64,000 bases of DNA, from NCBI GenBank assembly GCA_005883585.1, contig VBFD01000109.1:39213-103212 (forward strand). The letters are read 5' to 3'. This stretch comes from UBA10449 sp005883585 (GTDB lineage: Bacteria; Chloroflexota; Dormibacteria; Dormibacterales; Dormibacteraceae). Made by a program: the position numbers and the translations under genes. The notes under the pieces are model-generated. The model saw nothing but the letters and a program-made list of their open reading frames with translations. It did not search any database and had not been told where the DNA came from. Within the stretch, counting starts at the first letter, position 1, and every line of letters begins with the position of its first letter. Shown in pieces: positions 42,882 to 50,441 of this stretch.

Positions 42882-43759
42882 CGAAGGTTAGCTTCCCAGA
42901 CCTCCGACTCGAACGCCAAAGCGAAGCCGATCTTGTTGTAGGCATCGAAAGCCCGGGTGTGATTCCAGCCGTCGACGTACAGCGAGGCCGAGCGCGCACC
43001 CTCGTCGTGAAGGCGGCGCAGCGCCTCGGCCACGAGCCACATGGCGAGTCCTTTCCGCCGGTGCTCGGGGACGGTGCCAACTGAGCTGACAATCCCGACC
43101 GGCTGCGGGCGGGCATCTTCGACGTACGACTCGACGTGGGCGAGCGTGACAGCCGCCGGCGCTCCGTCCTTGGTGGTCGCCATCAGCGCCAGATGGGGCG
43201 GGCGCCCGGTCACCAGCTCGACCTCCTGGCGCGGCGAGAAGCGCCAGTGGTCGGCGAACGAACGATTGTGGACATCAGACCAGCAACCAGGAGCAACCCC
43301 ACTTCCATCGCGCAGCTCGTATCCGGGAACCGGCGTCACAGCCGGCAGGTCGCCGGAGATGCTCATGTCCATGCGCCACCACGGCCGCACGAGCTCAGCG
43401 CCCAGCTGAGCCAGGCCGTCGGTGTGCCCCCGCCCGCACCATACCTGCGCGGCGACGGCGCCAGAGGCTTTGGAAAGATCGAATCCCCACCGCAGCAGGT
43501 CACGCCTCAGCTCAGCCCGCAGAGCGGCAACCGACACCTGCGTGATCACTCCTTCCGGCGTCGATCGGCCGGCGACGAGAACTGCCCCGTCCAGCCCAGT
43601 CCCACCTTCGACCATCCTCGAGCGCGCGCCCCAATCGAAGCCGGCCAGCATCCGCTGAAGTAGGGCTTCGCCCGGCACGCAATCCTGCCGGCCCGCGCGT
43701 ACCTCGGCATGCATGAGCTCGAGCACCGCGGGCAGATCTCCTGCGCGTCCCGGCCTCAT
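42878..43759 (-). CDS. GNAT-family N-acetyltransferase (two-domain)
   Basis: 293 residues, long enough for a tandem or degenerate GNAT pair. The C-terminal half carries motif A VGTVPEHRRKGLAMWLVAEALRRL and SASLYVDGWNHTRAFDAYNKIGFALAF, typical of mycothiol-synthase-like or Eis-like GNATs. The N-terminal half (MRPGRAGDLPAVLELMHAE) aligns with a second GNAT start. It is coupled by 4-nt overlaps to the CDF transporter upstream and the sedolisin downstream. The substrate is unknown. Confidence 0.85.
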   Translation of the reverse strand: MRPGRAGDLPAVLELMHAEVRAGRQDCVPGEALLQRMLAGFDWGARSRMVEGGTGLDGAVLVAGRSTPEGVITQVSVAALRAELRRDLLRWGFDLSKASGAVAAQVWCGRGHTDGLAQLGAELVRPWWRMDMSISGDLPAVTPVPGYELRDGSGVAPGCWSDVHNRSFADHWRFSPRQEVELVTGRPPHLALMATTKDGAPAAVTLAHVESYVEDARPQPVGIVSSVGTVPEHRRKGLAMWLVAEALRRLHDEGARSASLYVDGWNHTRAFDAYNKIGFALAFESEVWEANLR

Positions 43760-45129
43760 GCCGTCGCCCTGGCTGTGACCTCGTGCACCTCAGGCAGCGC
43801 GCGACGGATCATCTCCTCCAGCTCGGTCTCCACCTGGTGCGCCTGTTCGAGGCTGACGTCACCGGACAGCTCTGCCACCACATGCGCATGGATTCGGTTG
43901 TGACGGTCGCTCAGCTCCACATCGACGCAGCGCTTCACCGCCGGTTGCGATTCGACGACCTCGCGCATCCGCTGCGCGAGCAATGCGCGTCGCTTGGTGA
44001 CATCTTCGCCCGCCACGAAGACCGGCTCCATCGGCTCCAGGTGGATGTCGATACGAGTGGCATCGGGCAGCTCGGCGCGCAGTGTCTTCTCGAGTCGTGC
44101 GCTGGCCTGCGACGCTGCTGCGAGGGTCATGTCGCCTGGAAGCTTCGCGTGCATGGTGAGGTGGAGCGAGCCGTCGCTCTCACGCTCGACCGTCACGTTG
44201 TGAAGGTCGCGTACTCCGCCGTTGCGAGCCGCCGCCGCGTGAACGCGCTCGACCAGATCGCTCGGCTCCGACTGCCCCTCGACGAGCACCGTGAGGTCGA
44301 GCTCCGGCAGGGCCGCGCCGGCCGCCCGCTTGACGTCGTCGACCAGCCCGCCGGCGGCTTCGAGTGGAAGCATTCGCGCGGTGGCGATGCTGGCGTCGCC
44401 TAGCAGCTTGGGCCCGGATCGGCGGACGCGAACTGAGCGCACCTCGCGGACGCCGTCAACGCCGGCGATCGCAGCGCGCAGCTTGCGTTCAGCGCCGGCC
44501 GGCGCGCGATCCATGAGGATGTCGCCCGAACGCCACGCCAGGCGCCCGGCTGCTCGCGCAATGATCACGGCCACAAGCAGCGCCGCGGCCGAGTCGGCCC
44601 ACGCGAATCCCATCCTCACGCCCGCCAGCCCGGCCAGCACGCCAACGGTCGCGAGGACGTCCGACCACCGGTTGGTCGCGTCGGCCAGCAACGCGTCGCT
44701 GCCCGCCTCACGGCCAACCCTGCGGAGCACGGCCGCTCGTCCCAGCTCGATGAAGAGCGTGGCGACAAGGAGCGCGAACGCATAGGCGGCGGCGTTGACC
44801 GCTGCCCCGCCCACGGTCAGCCGGTGGATGGCCTGATACCCGATGCCCGCAGCGGTGATCAGGAGCAGGACGCCTTCGGCGAAGGCGGCCAGGTTCTCGG
44901 CGCGCCCGTGACCGTAGGGGTGCTCGGAGTCGGCAGGCTTGCGTGCGGTCCGCACGGCCACAAGGGTGAAACCGCTGGCGGCGAGGTCCAGCAGGGAGTG
45001 GACGGCCTCGCTGATGATTCCGAGGCTGCCGGTCAGCAGCCCGACGACGAGCTTGCCCACCACGATGACCACGCCGATCAGAACCGAGCCGAGGGCGACG
45101 AGCTCGGGCCGGCGTCCGAGTGCCTTCAC
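43756..45129 (-). CDS. Cation diffusion facilitator with three tandem C-terminal domains
   Basis: 457 residues. A six-TM CDF domain spans about 1-200: SEAVHSLLDLAASGF (TM2, His-x3-Asp), HPYGHGRAENLAAF and NRWSDVLATVG (TM5, Asn-x3-Asp in place of His/Asp-x3-Asp). Three successive dimerisation-like domains of 70-75 residues follow (about 210-285, 290-365 and 385-455). Each has a VREVRSVRVR / VRDLHNVTVE / VKRCVDVELS strand and a later A-E/D helix. Typical family members have one such domain. The cation is not predictable; the Asn in site A hints at Mn or Fe rather than Zn. The stop overlaps the GNAT start by 4 nt. Confidence 0.86.
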   Translation of the reverse strand: MKALGRRPELVALGSVLIGVVIVVGKLVVGLLTGSLGIISEAVHSLLDLAASGFTLVAVRTARKPADSEHPYGHGRAENLAAFAEGVLLLITAAGIGYQAIHRLTVGGAAVNAAAYAFALLVATLFIELGRAAVLRRVGREAGSDALLADATNRWSDVLATVGVLAGLAGVRMGFAWADSAAALLVAVIIARAAGRLAWRSGDILMDRAPAGAERKLRAAIAGVDGVREVRSVRVRRSGPKLLGDASIATARMLPLEAAGGLVDDVKRAAGAALPELDLTVLVEGQSEPSDLVERVHAAAARNGGVRDLHNVTVERESDGSLHLTMHAKLPGDMTLAAASQASARLEKTLRAELPDATRIDIHLEPMEPVFVAGEDVTKRRALLAQRMREVVESQPAVKRCVDVELSDRHNRIHAHVVAELSGDVSLEQAHQVETELEEMIRRALPEVHEVTARATA

Positions 45130-45147
45130 GTCTTCAACTGTAGAGGG

Positions 45148-46155
45148 CTAGTTCAGCATCGCCGCCGACGCGAAGAGCTGCTCCTCAGACCCCAGCGCGA
45201 TCAGAAGGTCTCCGTCCTCCAGCGTCATGTCGGCGCCCGGGTTGACATGCACAGAGCCGTCTTCGCGGCGCAGCGCCAGGAGCTTTGCTGCTTGGGCGCT
45301 CAGGAGGCCGGCCTCCGAGATGGTCTTGCCCACCGCCGCCATTCCCCGCTTCACCAGCATCTCCTCGACCGCGATCTCGGCCATGCCGTGGTGAAGGGTG
45401 TCGAGGACGTCCACCAGCGCCGGCCGCACCGCGAGCTCGGCCATCCTGTGTCCGGCCATCTGATACGGGGAGATCACCCGGTTCGCGCCCGCCAACTCGA
45501 GGCGGCGGATCGATTCGGGCCGGCCGGCGCGCGAGATCAGGTAGAGCTCGGGCTTGAGAGCGCGAGCCGCGAGGATGATGTAAACGGCGCGCTCGTCAGA
45601 GTCGACTGCTGAGATGAGGCCGCGTGCTCGCTCGATGCCAGCGAGCTTGAGAATTTCCTCGCTCGACGCATCGCCCTCGACGTGCAGGCGGCCTTCGTTG
45701 CGCAGCCGGACCAGCGCCTCCTCGGTCTGGTCGATGACCGCGTAGCTGATCTTGTGCTGCTCGAACTCGGCGACGATCTGGGTCCCGATGCGGCCGTAGC
45801 CGCAGATGATGAAGTGATCGCTCAGCTGGTTCAGCGCGCGCTCCAACTGCCGCTCCCTCCTGTAGTTGACGAAGGCGCCGTCGGTGAGCGTCTCGGCGAA
45901 GACGCCGAAACCGTAAAGCATCGTACCCACGCCGACGACGATCAGGGTCGATGTGAAAAGCCTGCCGGTCGTGGACAGCTGGTGGAGCTCGCTGTAGCCG
46001 ACGGTGCTGATCGTGATGATCGTCATGTAGAAGGCATCGAGTAGGTTCCAGCCTTCGATGAGCATGTAACCGGAGATGCCGTAGAGGATCACCACCGCAA
46101 GGAGTACCGCGGGTAATCGGAACCGCCTCAGTGGGTGCGGGAGGCGCCGCTTCAT
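45148..46155 (-). CDS. Two-TM potassium channel with RCK (TrkA-N/TrkA-C) domains
   Basis: 335 residues: two TM helices flanking a pore helix with the selectivity filter TISTVGYSE (about 50-58), then a TrkA-N Rossmann domain beginning FIICGYGRIGTQIVAEFE (about 118) and a C-terminal TrkA-C regulatory domain (KTISEAGLLSAQAAKLLALRRED). It resembles MthK/TrkA-type ligand-gated K+ channels. Open frame extends upstream to 46569, but the ATG at 46155 overlaps the crotonase stop (ATGA) and is the likely start. It may take part in osmotic or membrane potential control, like MscL and OtsA elsewhere in the window. Confidence 0.9.
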   Translation of the reverse strand: MKRRLPHPLRRFRLPAVLLAVVILYGISGYMLIEGWNLLDAFYMTIITISTVGYSELHQLSTTGRLFTSTLIVVGVGTMLYGFGVFAETLTDGAFVNYRRERQLERALNQLSDHFIICGYGRIGTQIVAEFEQHKISYAVIDQTEEALVRLRNEGRLHVEGDASSEEILKLAGIERARGLISAVDSDERAVYIILAARALKPELYLISRAGRPESIRRLELAGANRVISPYQMAGHRMAELAVRPALVDVLDTLHHGMAEIAVEEMLVKRGMAAVGKTISEAGLLSAQAAKLLALRREDGSVHVNPGADMTLEDGDLLIALGSEEQLFASAAMLN

Positions 46156-46916
46156 GGGTTCCGGCGCTTCCGCTCCATCTTCGCGACGGCGTCCCAATGG
46201 GCCGGATCCGCCCATGTCTTCGCGAACGCCGCGATGGTTTCGTCTGCGAGCTCGGGATTGTGATGCGGACGAACTGCGCCGACGGAAGCCTTGATCCCGG
46301 CGAGCGCCGGGGCGGGCGCATCCGCGATCTTTCGCGCCAGCTCGCCCACGCCGGCGTCGAATGAATCGTCCGGGTAGACGACTTCGATCAGGCCGAGGTC
46401 TTTCGCTTCGGCCGCGGACATGATGACGCCCGTCAACAGCATGTAGAGAGCACGGCCGCGACCAACGAGCGCCGCGAGACGCTCTGAGGCGCCCCACGCC
46501 GGCATCAATCCGAGAGTGATCTGGGCGAAACCGATGCGCGCGTGGCCGGCGGCGACACGGAAATCGCAAGCGAGCGCGAGCTCTGCACCGCCGCCGAAGG
46601 CATCGCCGTTCAAGGCTGCGATGACCGGGATCGGCAGCCGCGGTATCCGATCGAGCGTCGCTCGCATCGCCTGCGCCATCTCGGCGGCGGCCGTCTCCGA
46701 GCGCATGTGCTCGAGCTCCTTGAGGTCTCCGCCGGCGCAGAAGGCGCGCTCGCCCGAACCCCGAATGACGAGTAGGCGGGCTCCACTTTGCTGAATCGAG
46801 CCGAGCGTCTCGTCGAGCTCGCGCATGGTCTGGGTGGCCAGCGCATTGCGGGCTTGCGGCCGGTCGATGAGCAGGGTTGCGACCCCGCCGTTCACCTCGA
46901 GCCGCAGGTCTTTCAT
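46152..46916 (-). CDS. Enoyl-CoA hydratase/isomerase family protein
   Basis: A 254-residue crotonase: LLIDRPQARNALATQTM, the oxyanion segment RGSGERAFCAGGDLKEL, ALNGDAFGGGAELALACDFRVAAG, and GFAQITLGLMPAWGASERLAALVG around the second catalytic position. As with most of the family the exact acyl-CoA substrate cannot be told. It lies 13 nt after the fumarase stop and is coupled to the channel gene by an ATGA overlap. Confidence 0.87.
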   Translation of the reverse strand: MKDLRLEVNGGVATLLIDRPQARNALATQTMRELDETLGSIQQSGARLLVIRGSGERAFCAGGDLKELEHMRSETAAAEMAQAMRATLDRIPRLPIPVIAALNGDAFGGGAELALACDFRVAAGHARIGFAQITLGLMPAWGASERLAALVGRGRALYMLLTGVIMSAAEAKDLGLIEVVYPDDSFDAGVGELARKIADAPAPALAGIKASVGAVRPHHNPELADETIAAFAKTWADPAHWDAVAKMERKRRNP

Positions 46917-46929
46917 CTAGAGCCGGCCG

Positions 46930-48348
46930 CTAGCCGCCTCCGCCCGGACCTTCCAGACCAGGTTTGGTCATCTTGCCGAGGTCGAGGACCTTGTTCAAGG
47001 CCGTCTCGGACACGCCGCGCGCGCGGGCCAGCTCGCGGATCGATCGGCCTGTGCGGATCGACTCCTTGGCGATCTTGGCCGCTTCGTCGTAGCCGATCAG
47101 CGGATTGAGCGCGGTCGCCAGCATCGGACTTCTCTCCACGAGCTCCGGTCCGCGCTCGGTCGCCTGCAGCCCTTCGACGCAGCGCTCGCGGAAATTGCGA
47201 GCCGACGCCGCCAGCAACGTGATCGATTCGAGGCCCGCCACCCCGGCGACGGGCATCATCACGTTGAGCTCGAAAAAGCTGCCCGACTGCCCGCACGTCG
47301 TGACAGTGAGGTCGTTGCCCAGGACGCGGGCCACCACCATCGTCACCGACTCGACGATGACGGGGTTGACCTTGCCCGGCATGATGCTCGAACCCGGTTG
47401 GGTCTCAGGCAAGCGCAGCTCGCCCAGGCCGGCGATGGGCCCACTGCCCATGAGGCGGATGTCGAAGCCGATCTTCCACAGGCTCACCGCGACCGTGCGC
47501 AGTGCGCCGTGTGCCGCGACCAGGACGTCGAGGGTTGCCTGGGCGTGGAAGTGATTGCGTGTTTCGTGGATCCGCAGTCCCGTCGCCGCCGCCAGGCGGG
47601 TGCACGTCATGCGGGTGTATCGCGGGTGTGAGTTCAGCCCGGTTCCCACCGCGGTCCCCCCGAGCGGAACGCTCGTCAGCTCATCCACCGCTCCGCGCGC
47701 GCGCCGGATCGATTCCTCGACTTGCCCCGCATAGCCCTTGAACTCCTGACCGAGACGGATCGGCGTCGCATCCATGAGGTGGGTCCGCCCGGTTTTGATC
47801 ACGGGCCAGAACTCCTTGCTCTTCGCCTCCAGCGCAGCTTGCAGCTGCTGCAGCGCGGGGATCAGCTCATCGGTGATGGCGACCCCCCACGAGATTTGAA
47901 TGGCGGTCGGAATCACGTCGTTCGAGGACTGGCACAGGTTCACGTGGTCGTTGGGATGGACGAGCTTGGAGCCCTGCGCGCCGCCGAGGATCTCTGTCGC
48001 GCGGCTGGCGATGACCTCGTTGGCGTTGGTGTTTGTCGACGTGCCGGAACCGGTCTGATAGACGTCGATCGGGAACTGATCGTCGTGCTTGCCGTCGACG
48101 ACCTCCTGAGCCGCTTTGATGATCGCGCGAGCTTTCTTCTGCGGAAGCAGACCCAGCTCCACGTTGGTCTCGGCGGCGGCCTTCTTGATCAGACCGAGGG
48201 CGCGGATGAATCTCCGCGGGAAGGGCTGTCCCGAGATGGGAAAGTTGAGGACGGCTCGCTGCGTGGAAGCGCCGTAGTAAGCATTCGCCGGCACTTCGAC
48301 CTCACCCATGGAGTCTCGCTCGATGCGCACCTTGTTGTTCGCTGCCAC
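46930..48348 (-). CDS. fumC: Class II fumarate hydratase
   Basis: 472 residues of the fumarase/aspartase superfamily. Signature GSSIMPGKVNP (with Gly at the position where aspartases have Ala) and the QTGSGTSTNTNANEVIA, HPNDHVNLCQSSNDVIPT and SFFELNVMMPV blocks favour FumC over aspartase. The TCA-cycle enzyme converts fumarate and L-malate. The start is GTG 48348 (VAANNKVRIERDSMGEVEVP); MGEVEVP (48309) is an alternative. Unusual is the C-terminal Gly-rich end. It is the first gene of the minus-strand run ending at 39268. Confidence 0.92.
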   Translation of the reverse strand: MAANNKVRIERDSMGEVEVPANAYYGASTQRAVLNFPISGQPFPRRFIRALGLIKKAAAETNVELGLLPQKKARAIIKAAQEVVDGKHDDQFPIDVYQTGSGTSTNTNANEVIASRATEILGGAQGSKLVHPNDHVNLCQSSNDVIPTAIQISWGVAITDELIPALQQLQAALEAKSKEFWPVIKTGRTHLMDATPIRLGQEFKGYAGQVEESIRRARGAVDELTSVPLGGTAVGTGLNSHPRYTRMTCTRLAAATGLRIHETRNHFHAQATLDVLVAAHGALRTVAVSLWKIGFDIRLMGSGPIAGLGELRLPETQPGSSIMPGKVNPVIVESVTMVVARVLGNDLTVTTCGQSGSFFELNVMMPVAGVAGLESITLLAASARNFRERCVEGLQATERGPELVERSPMLATALNPLIGYDEAAKIAKESIRTGRSIRELARARGVSETALNKVLDLGKMTKPGLEGPGGGG

Positions 48349-48476
48349 CGACGGAGATTCTAGAGTGGCCCCATATGCGGCTCGCGGCGGTCGAGAGTAC
48401 GGGCGAGGCAGGCCTCGCCCGTGGGTAAAGCTGGCGACGCACATCGCCCGAGGCGTCTGGAAGGAGCATAAGTGAC

Positions 48477-48495
48477 GGCCGGAATAAATCCGGCC
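48477..48495. repeat. Short inverted repeat, near-copy at 63720
   Basis: A perfect 6-bp stem GGCCGG/CCGGCC with loop AATAAAT. The 22-bp block 48476-48497 shares 19 positions with 63719-63740. It lies in the fumC/ppx spacer, 30 nt before the ppx ATG and just after a strong AAGGAG motif at 48461. The role is unknown. Confidence 0.5.
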
Positions 48496-48526
48496 TATGA
48501 CTCCACTGGGTTACTTTTCAATCTGA

Positions 48527-49420
48527 ATGCGTCTAGCGGCGGTCGACATCGGGAGCAACACCGTCCATATCCTGGTCGCCGACGTCGTCCGGAACAAGCT
48601 CGAGGACGTCGCCCACTACGTCGAGATGCCCGAGCTGGGCGCCCGAGTCGCCCGCACCGGTTCCATAGGCACCAAAGGCCGCATCGCGATTCGGGCGCTG
48701 AAATCGGTCGTCGCGCGGGCCCGCAAGCATGGATACGAGCGGCTGATCGCCGGGGCCACGGCAGCAGTTCGCCAGGCCTCGGACGGCGAAGCGTTTGCGA
48801 TCAAAGCCGGCGAGGTGATCGGCGCCCCGGTGCACATCATCTCGGGACGCCGGGAGGCGGAGCTGAGCTTTCTAGGCGTGGCGAGCCGCCACGCGGCGCG
48901 CCGCGAATGGGCGATGGTCGATCTCGGCGGAGCTTCTACAGAGGTCGTGATCGGACGAGGTCACGACATGCTTCGTTCGGCGACGCTGCCCGTCGGGTCC
49001 GGCGTCCTCTCCAGCACGTACCTGTCAGATCCGCCGCGCCCCGAGGAGCGCGCCCGGCTGCGAAAGGCCGCCCTGCGCGAGCTTGCGCACGCTCCCGACG
49101 GCGACATCGAGCGGCTCGTCGCCACGGGTGGCACCGCCTCGAACCTCCCAATCGTCCTGTCGAAGCGAAGCCCGCCGAGCGTCCTGACCACCGCCGACCT
49201 CCTGGCCTGCGAGCGCCGGCTCGACGCTCGGCGGGCCGCCGACGTGGCGCGTCACGTGGGGCTGCCGCCGAACCGGGTCAAGGCCCTTCGCGCGGGGGTC
49301 GAGGCCATGCTGCTCTTCCTGGACTGGTACGGGCTGGCGGTGCTCCAGATAAGCCACGAGGGGCTCCGCCACGGGATGCTATTGGCGTACTTGGAACGTG
49401 GCGAAGATTGGTGGCGCTAG
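48527..49420 (+). CDS. Ppx/GppA-family phosphatase
   Basis: 297 residues, the short Ppx/GppA form with only the two ASKHA-fold domains and no HD domain. Visible motifs are MRLAAVDIGSNTVHILVADV (phosphate loop 1), ISGRREAELSFLGVA, MVDLGGASTEVVIG (loop 2) and ATGGTASNLPI. It hydrolyses polyphosphate or the pppGpp gamma-phosphate; short forms are often polyphosphate-related, but no choice can be made here. The ATG 48527 lacks an SD. A GTG at 48472 with an AAGGAG SD opens a different frame that overlaps the gene. Confidence 0.88.
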   Translation: MRLAAVDIGSNTVHILVADVVRNKLEDVAHYVEMPELGARVARTGSIGTKGRIAIRALKSVVARARKHGYERLIAGATAAVRQASDGEAFAIKAGEVIGAPVHIISGRREAELSFLGVASRHAARREWAMVDLGGASTEVVIGRGHDMLRSATLPVGSGVLSSTYLSDPPRPEERARLRKAALRELAHAPDGDIERLVATGGTASNLPIVLSKRSPPSVLTTADLLACERRLDARRAADVARHVGLPPNRVKALRAGVEAMLLFLDWYGLAVLQISHEGLRHGMLLAYLERGEDWWR

Positions 49421-49457
49421 ACCGTTAAGCGGTTTGGCCGGTGGGTAGGATGAATTC

Positions 49458-50441
49458 ATGGAGCGAATGACCGACCAGGGAGCGACCCTGAAGAGGGCGC
49501 TGGCGCTGACCTGCGTCATCCTGGCGGTCGAGTTCGCCGGAGGCGTCGTTTCGCACTCCCTGGCACTGCTTTCCGACGCCGGGCACGTGCTCACCGATGT
49601 GTTCGCGTTGGGACTGGCCTGGTTCGCCATCGAGCAGGCCAAACGGCCCGCCGACCGACGCCGGAGCTACGGCTACCAGCGGGTCAGCATCCTCGCAGCG
49701 TTCGTGAACTCCGTGACGCTGGTCGTGATCGTGATCGCCATCGCGATCGAGGCCGTTCGCAGGTTCGCGAATCCTGAGCCCGTTCAGGGCGTGGTCGTCA
49801 TCGCCTCAGCCCTGGTCGCCATCGTCATCAACGCTTATGTCGTGTTCGGCCTGCGGGGTCATGGCAAGAACCTGAACATCCGCGCGGCGCTGCTGCACGT
49901 AACCGGCGACATCGGAGCATCCGCCGGCGTGGTCGTGGCGGGCGCGATCATCTTGCTGACCGGCTGGCTGTACATAGACCCGATCCTTTCCCTGGGCATC
50001 GCCGCGCTCATCGCCTATGGCGCGTGGCGGATCGTGCGTGAGACCGTCAACCTGCTGCTCGAGGGCACGCCCAGCGAGGTCAACCTCAGCGAGGTGACGA
50101 ACGAGATCGCGAACACGGAACATGTGATCAGCTCGCACGACCTGCATGTCTGGGCGCTGTCGTCAGAGGAGATGGCGCTCAGCGTTCACGTCGTGCTCGA
50201 GGAGTGTCCGCTGGGCGATGCCGAGCATGTTGTGCGCGACCTCGAGACTCGGCTGTGCAGCCGCTTCGACATCGGGCATTCGACCATCCAGGTCGAGAGC
50301 TGCCATCCCTGTGGCGAGATCCATCACGGCGCCGGCGAGCACAACCATCCGCACGAGCACGTGCTGATGACGAGCTCTAGCCCATCGGGCGGGCGGGCAA
50401 TGCCTCCTCACGCTGCAGGATCCGCCTGGCGAGGGCGATAG
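49458..50441 (+). CDS. Cation diffusion facilitator zinc transporter (CzcD/ZitB-like)
   Basis: A 327-residue CDF: SDAGHVLTDVFALGLAWFA (TM2, His-x3-Asp: H..TD), RRSYGYQRVSILAAFVN, LHVTGDIGASAGVV (TM5, His-x3-Asp) and a single C-terminal dimerisation domain (EVNLSEVTNEIANTEHVISSHDLHVW). The His/Asp binding residues are those of zinc transporters. A His-rich tail (HHGAGEHNHPHEH) may bind metal. The last 65 nt overlap the end of the convergent gene at 50377-52068. ATG 49467 is an alternative start. The paralogue at 43756-45129 has a different site and triplicate tail. Confidence 0.9.
   Translation: MERMTDQGATLKRALALTCVILAVEFAGGVVSHSLALLSDAGHVLTDVFALGLAWFAIEQAKRPADRRRSYGYQRVSILAAFVNSVTLVVIVIAIAIEAVRRFANPEPVQGVVVIASALVAIVINAYVVFGLRGHGKNLNIRAALLHVTGDIGASAGVVVAGAIILLTGWLYIDPILSLGIAALIAYGAWRIVRETVNLLLEGTPSEVNLSEVTNEIANTEHVISSHDLHVWALSSEEMALSVHVVLEECPLGDAEHVVRDLETRLCSRFDIGHSTIQVESCHPCGEIHHGAGEHNHPHEHVLMTSSSPSGGRAMPPHAAGSAWRGR

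Noticed and set aside
48472..49428. 318-residue frame starting at GTG 48472
   Set aside because: It is a shadow of the Ppx/GppA gene, with Arg/Ala/Pro-rich composition after the first 25 codons; the start context is reported as a finding only.
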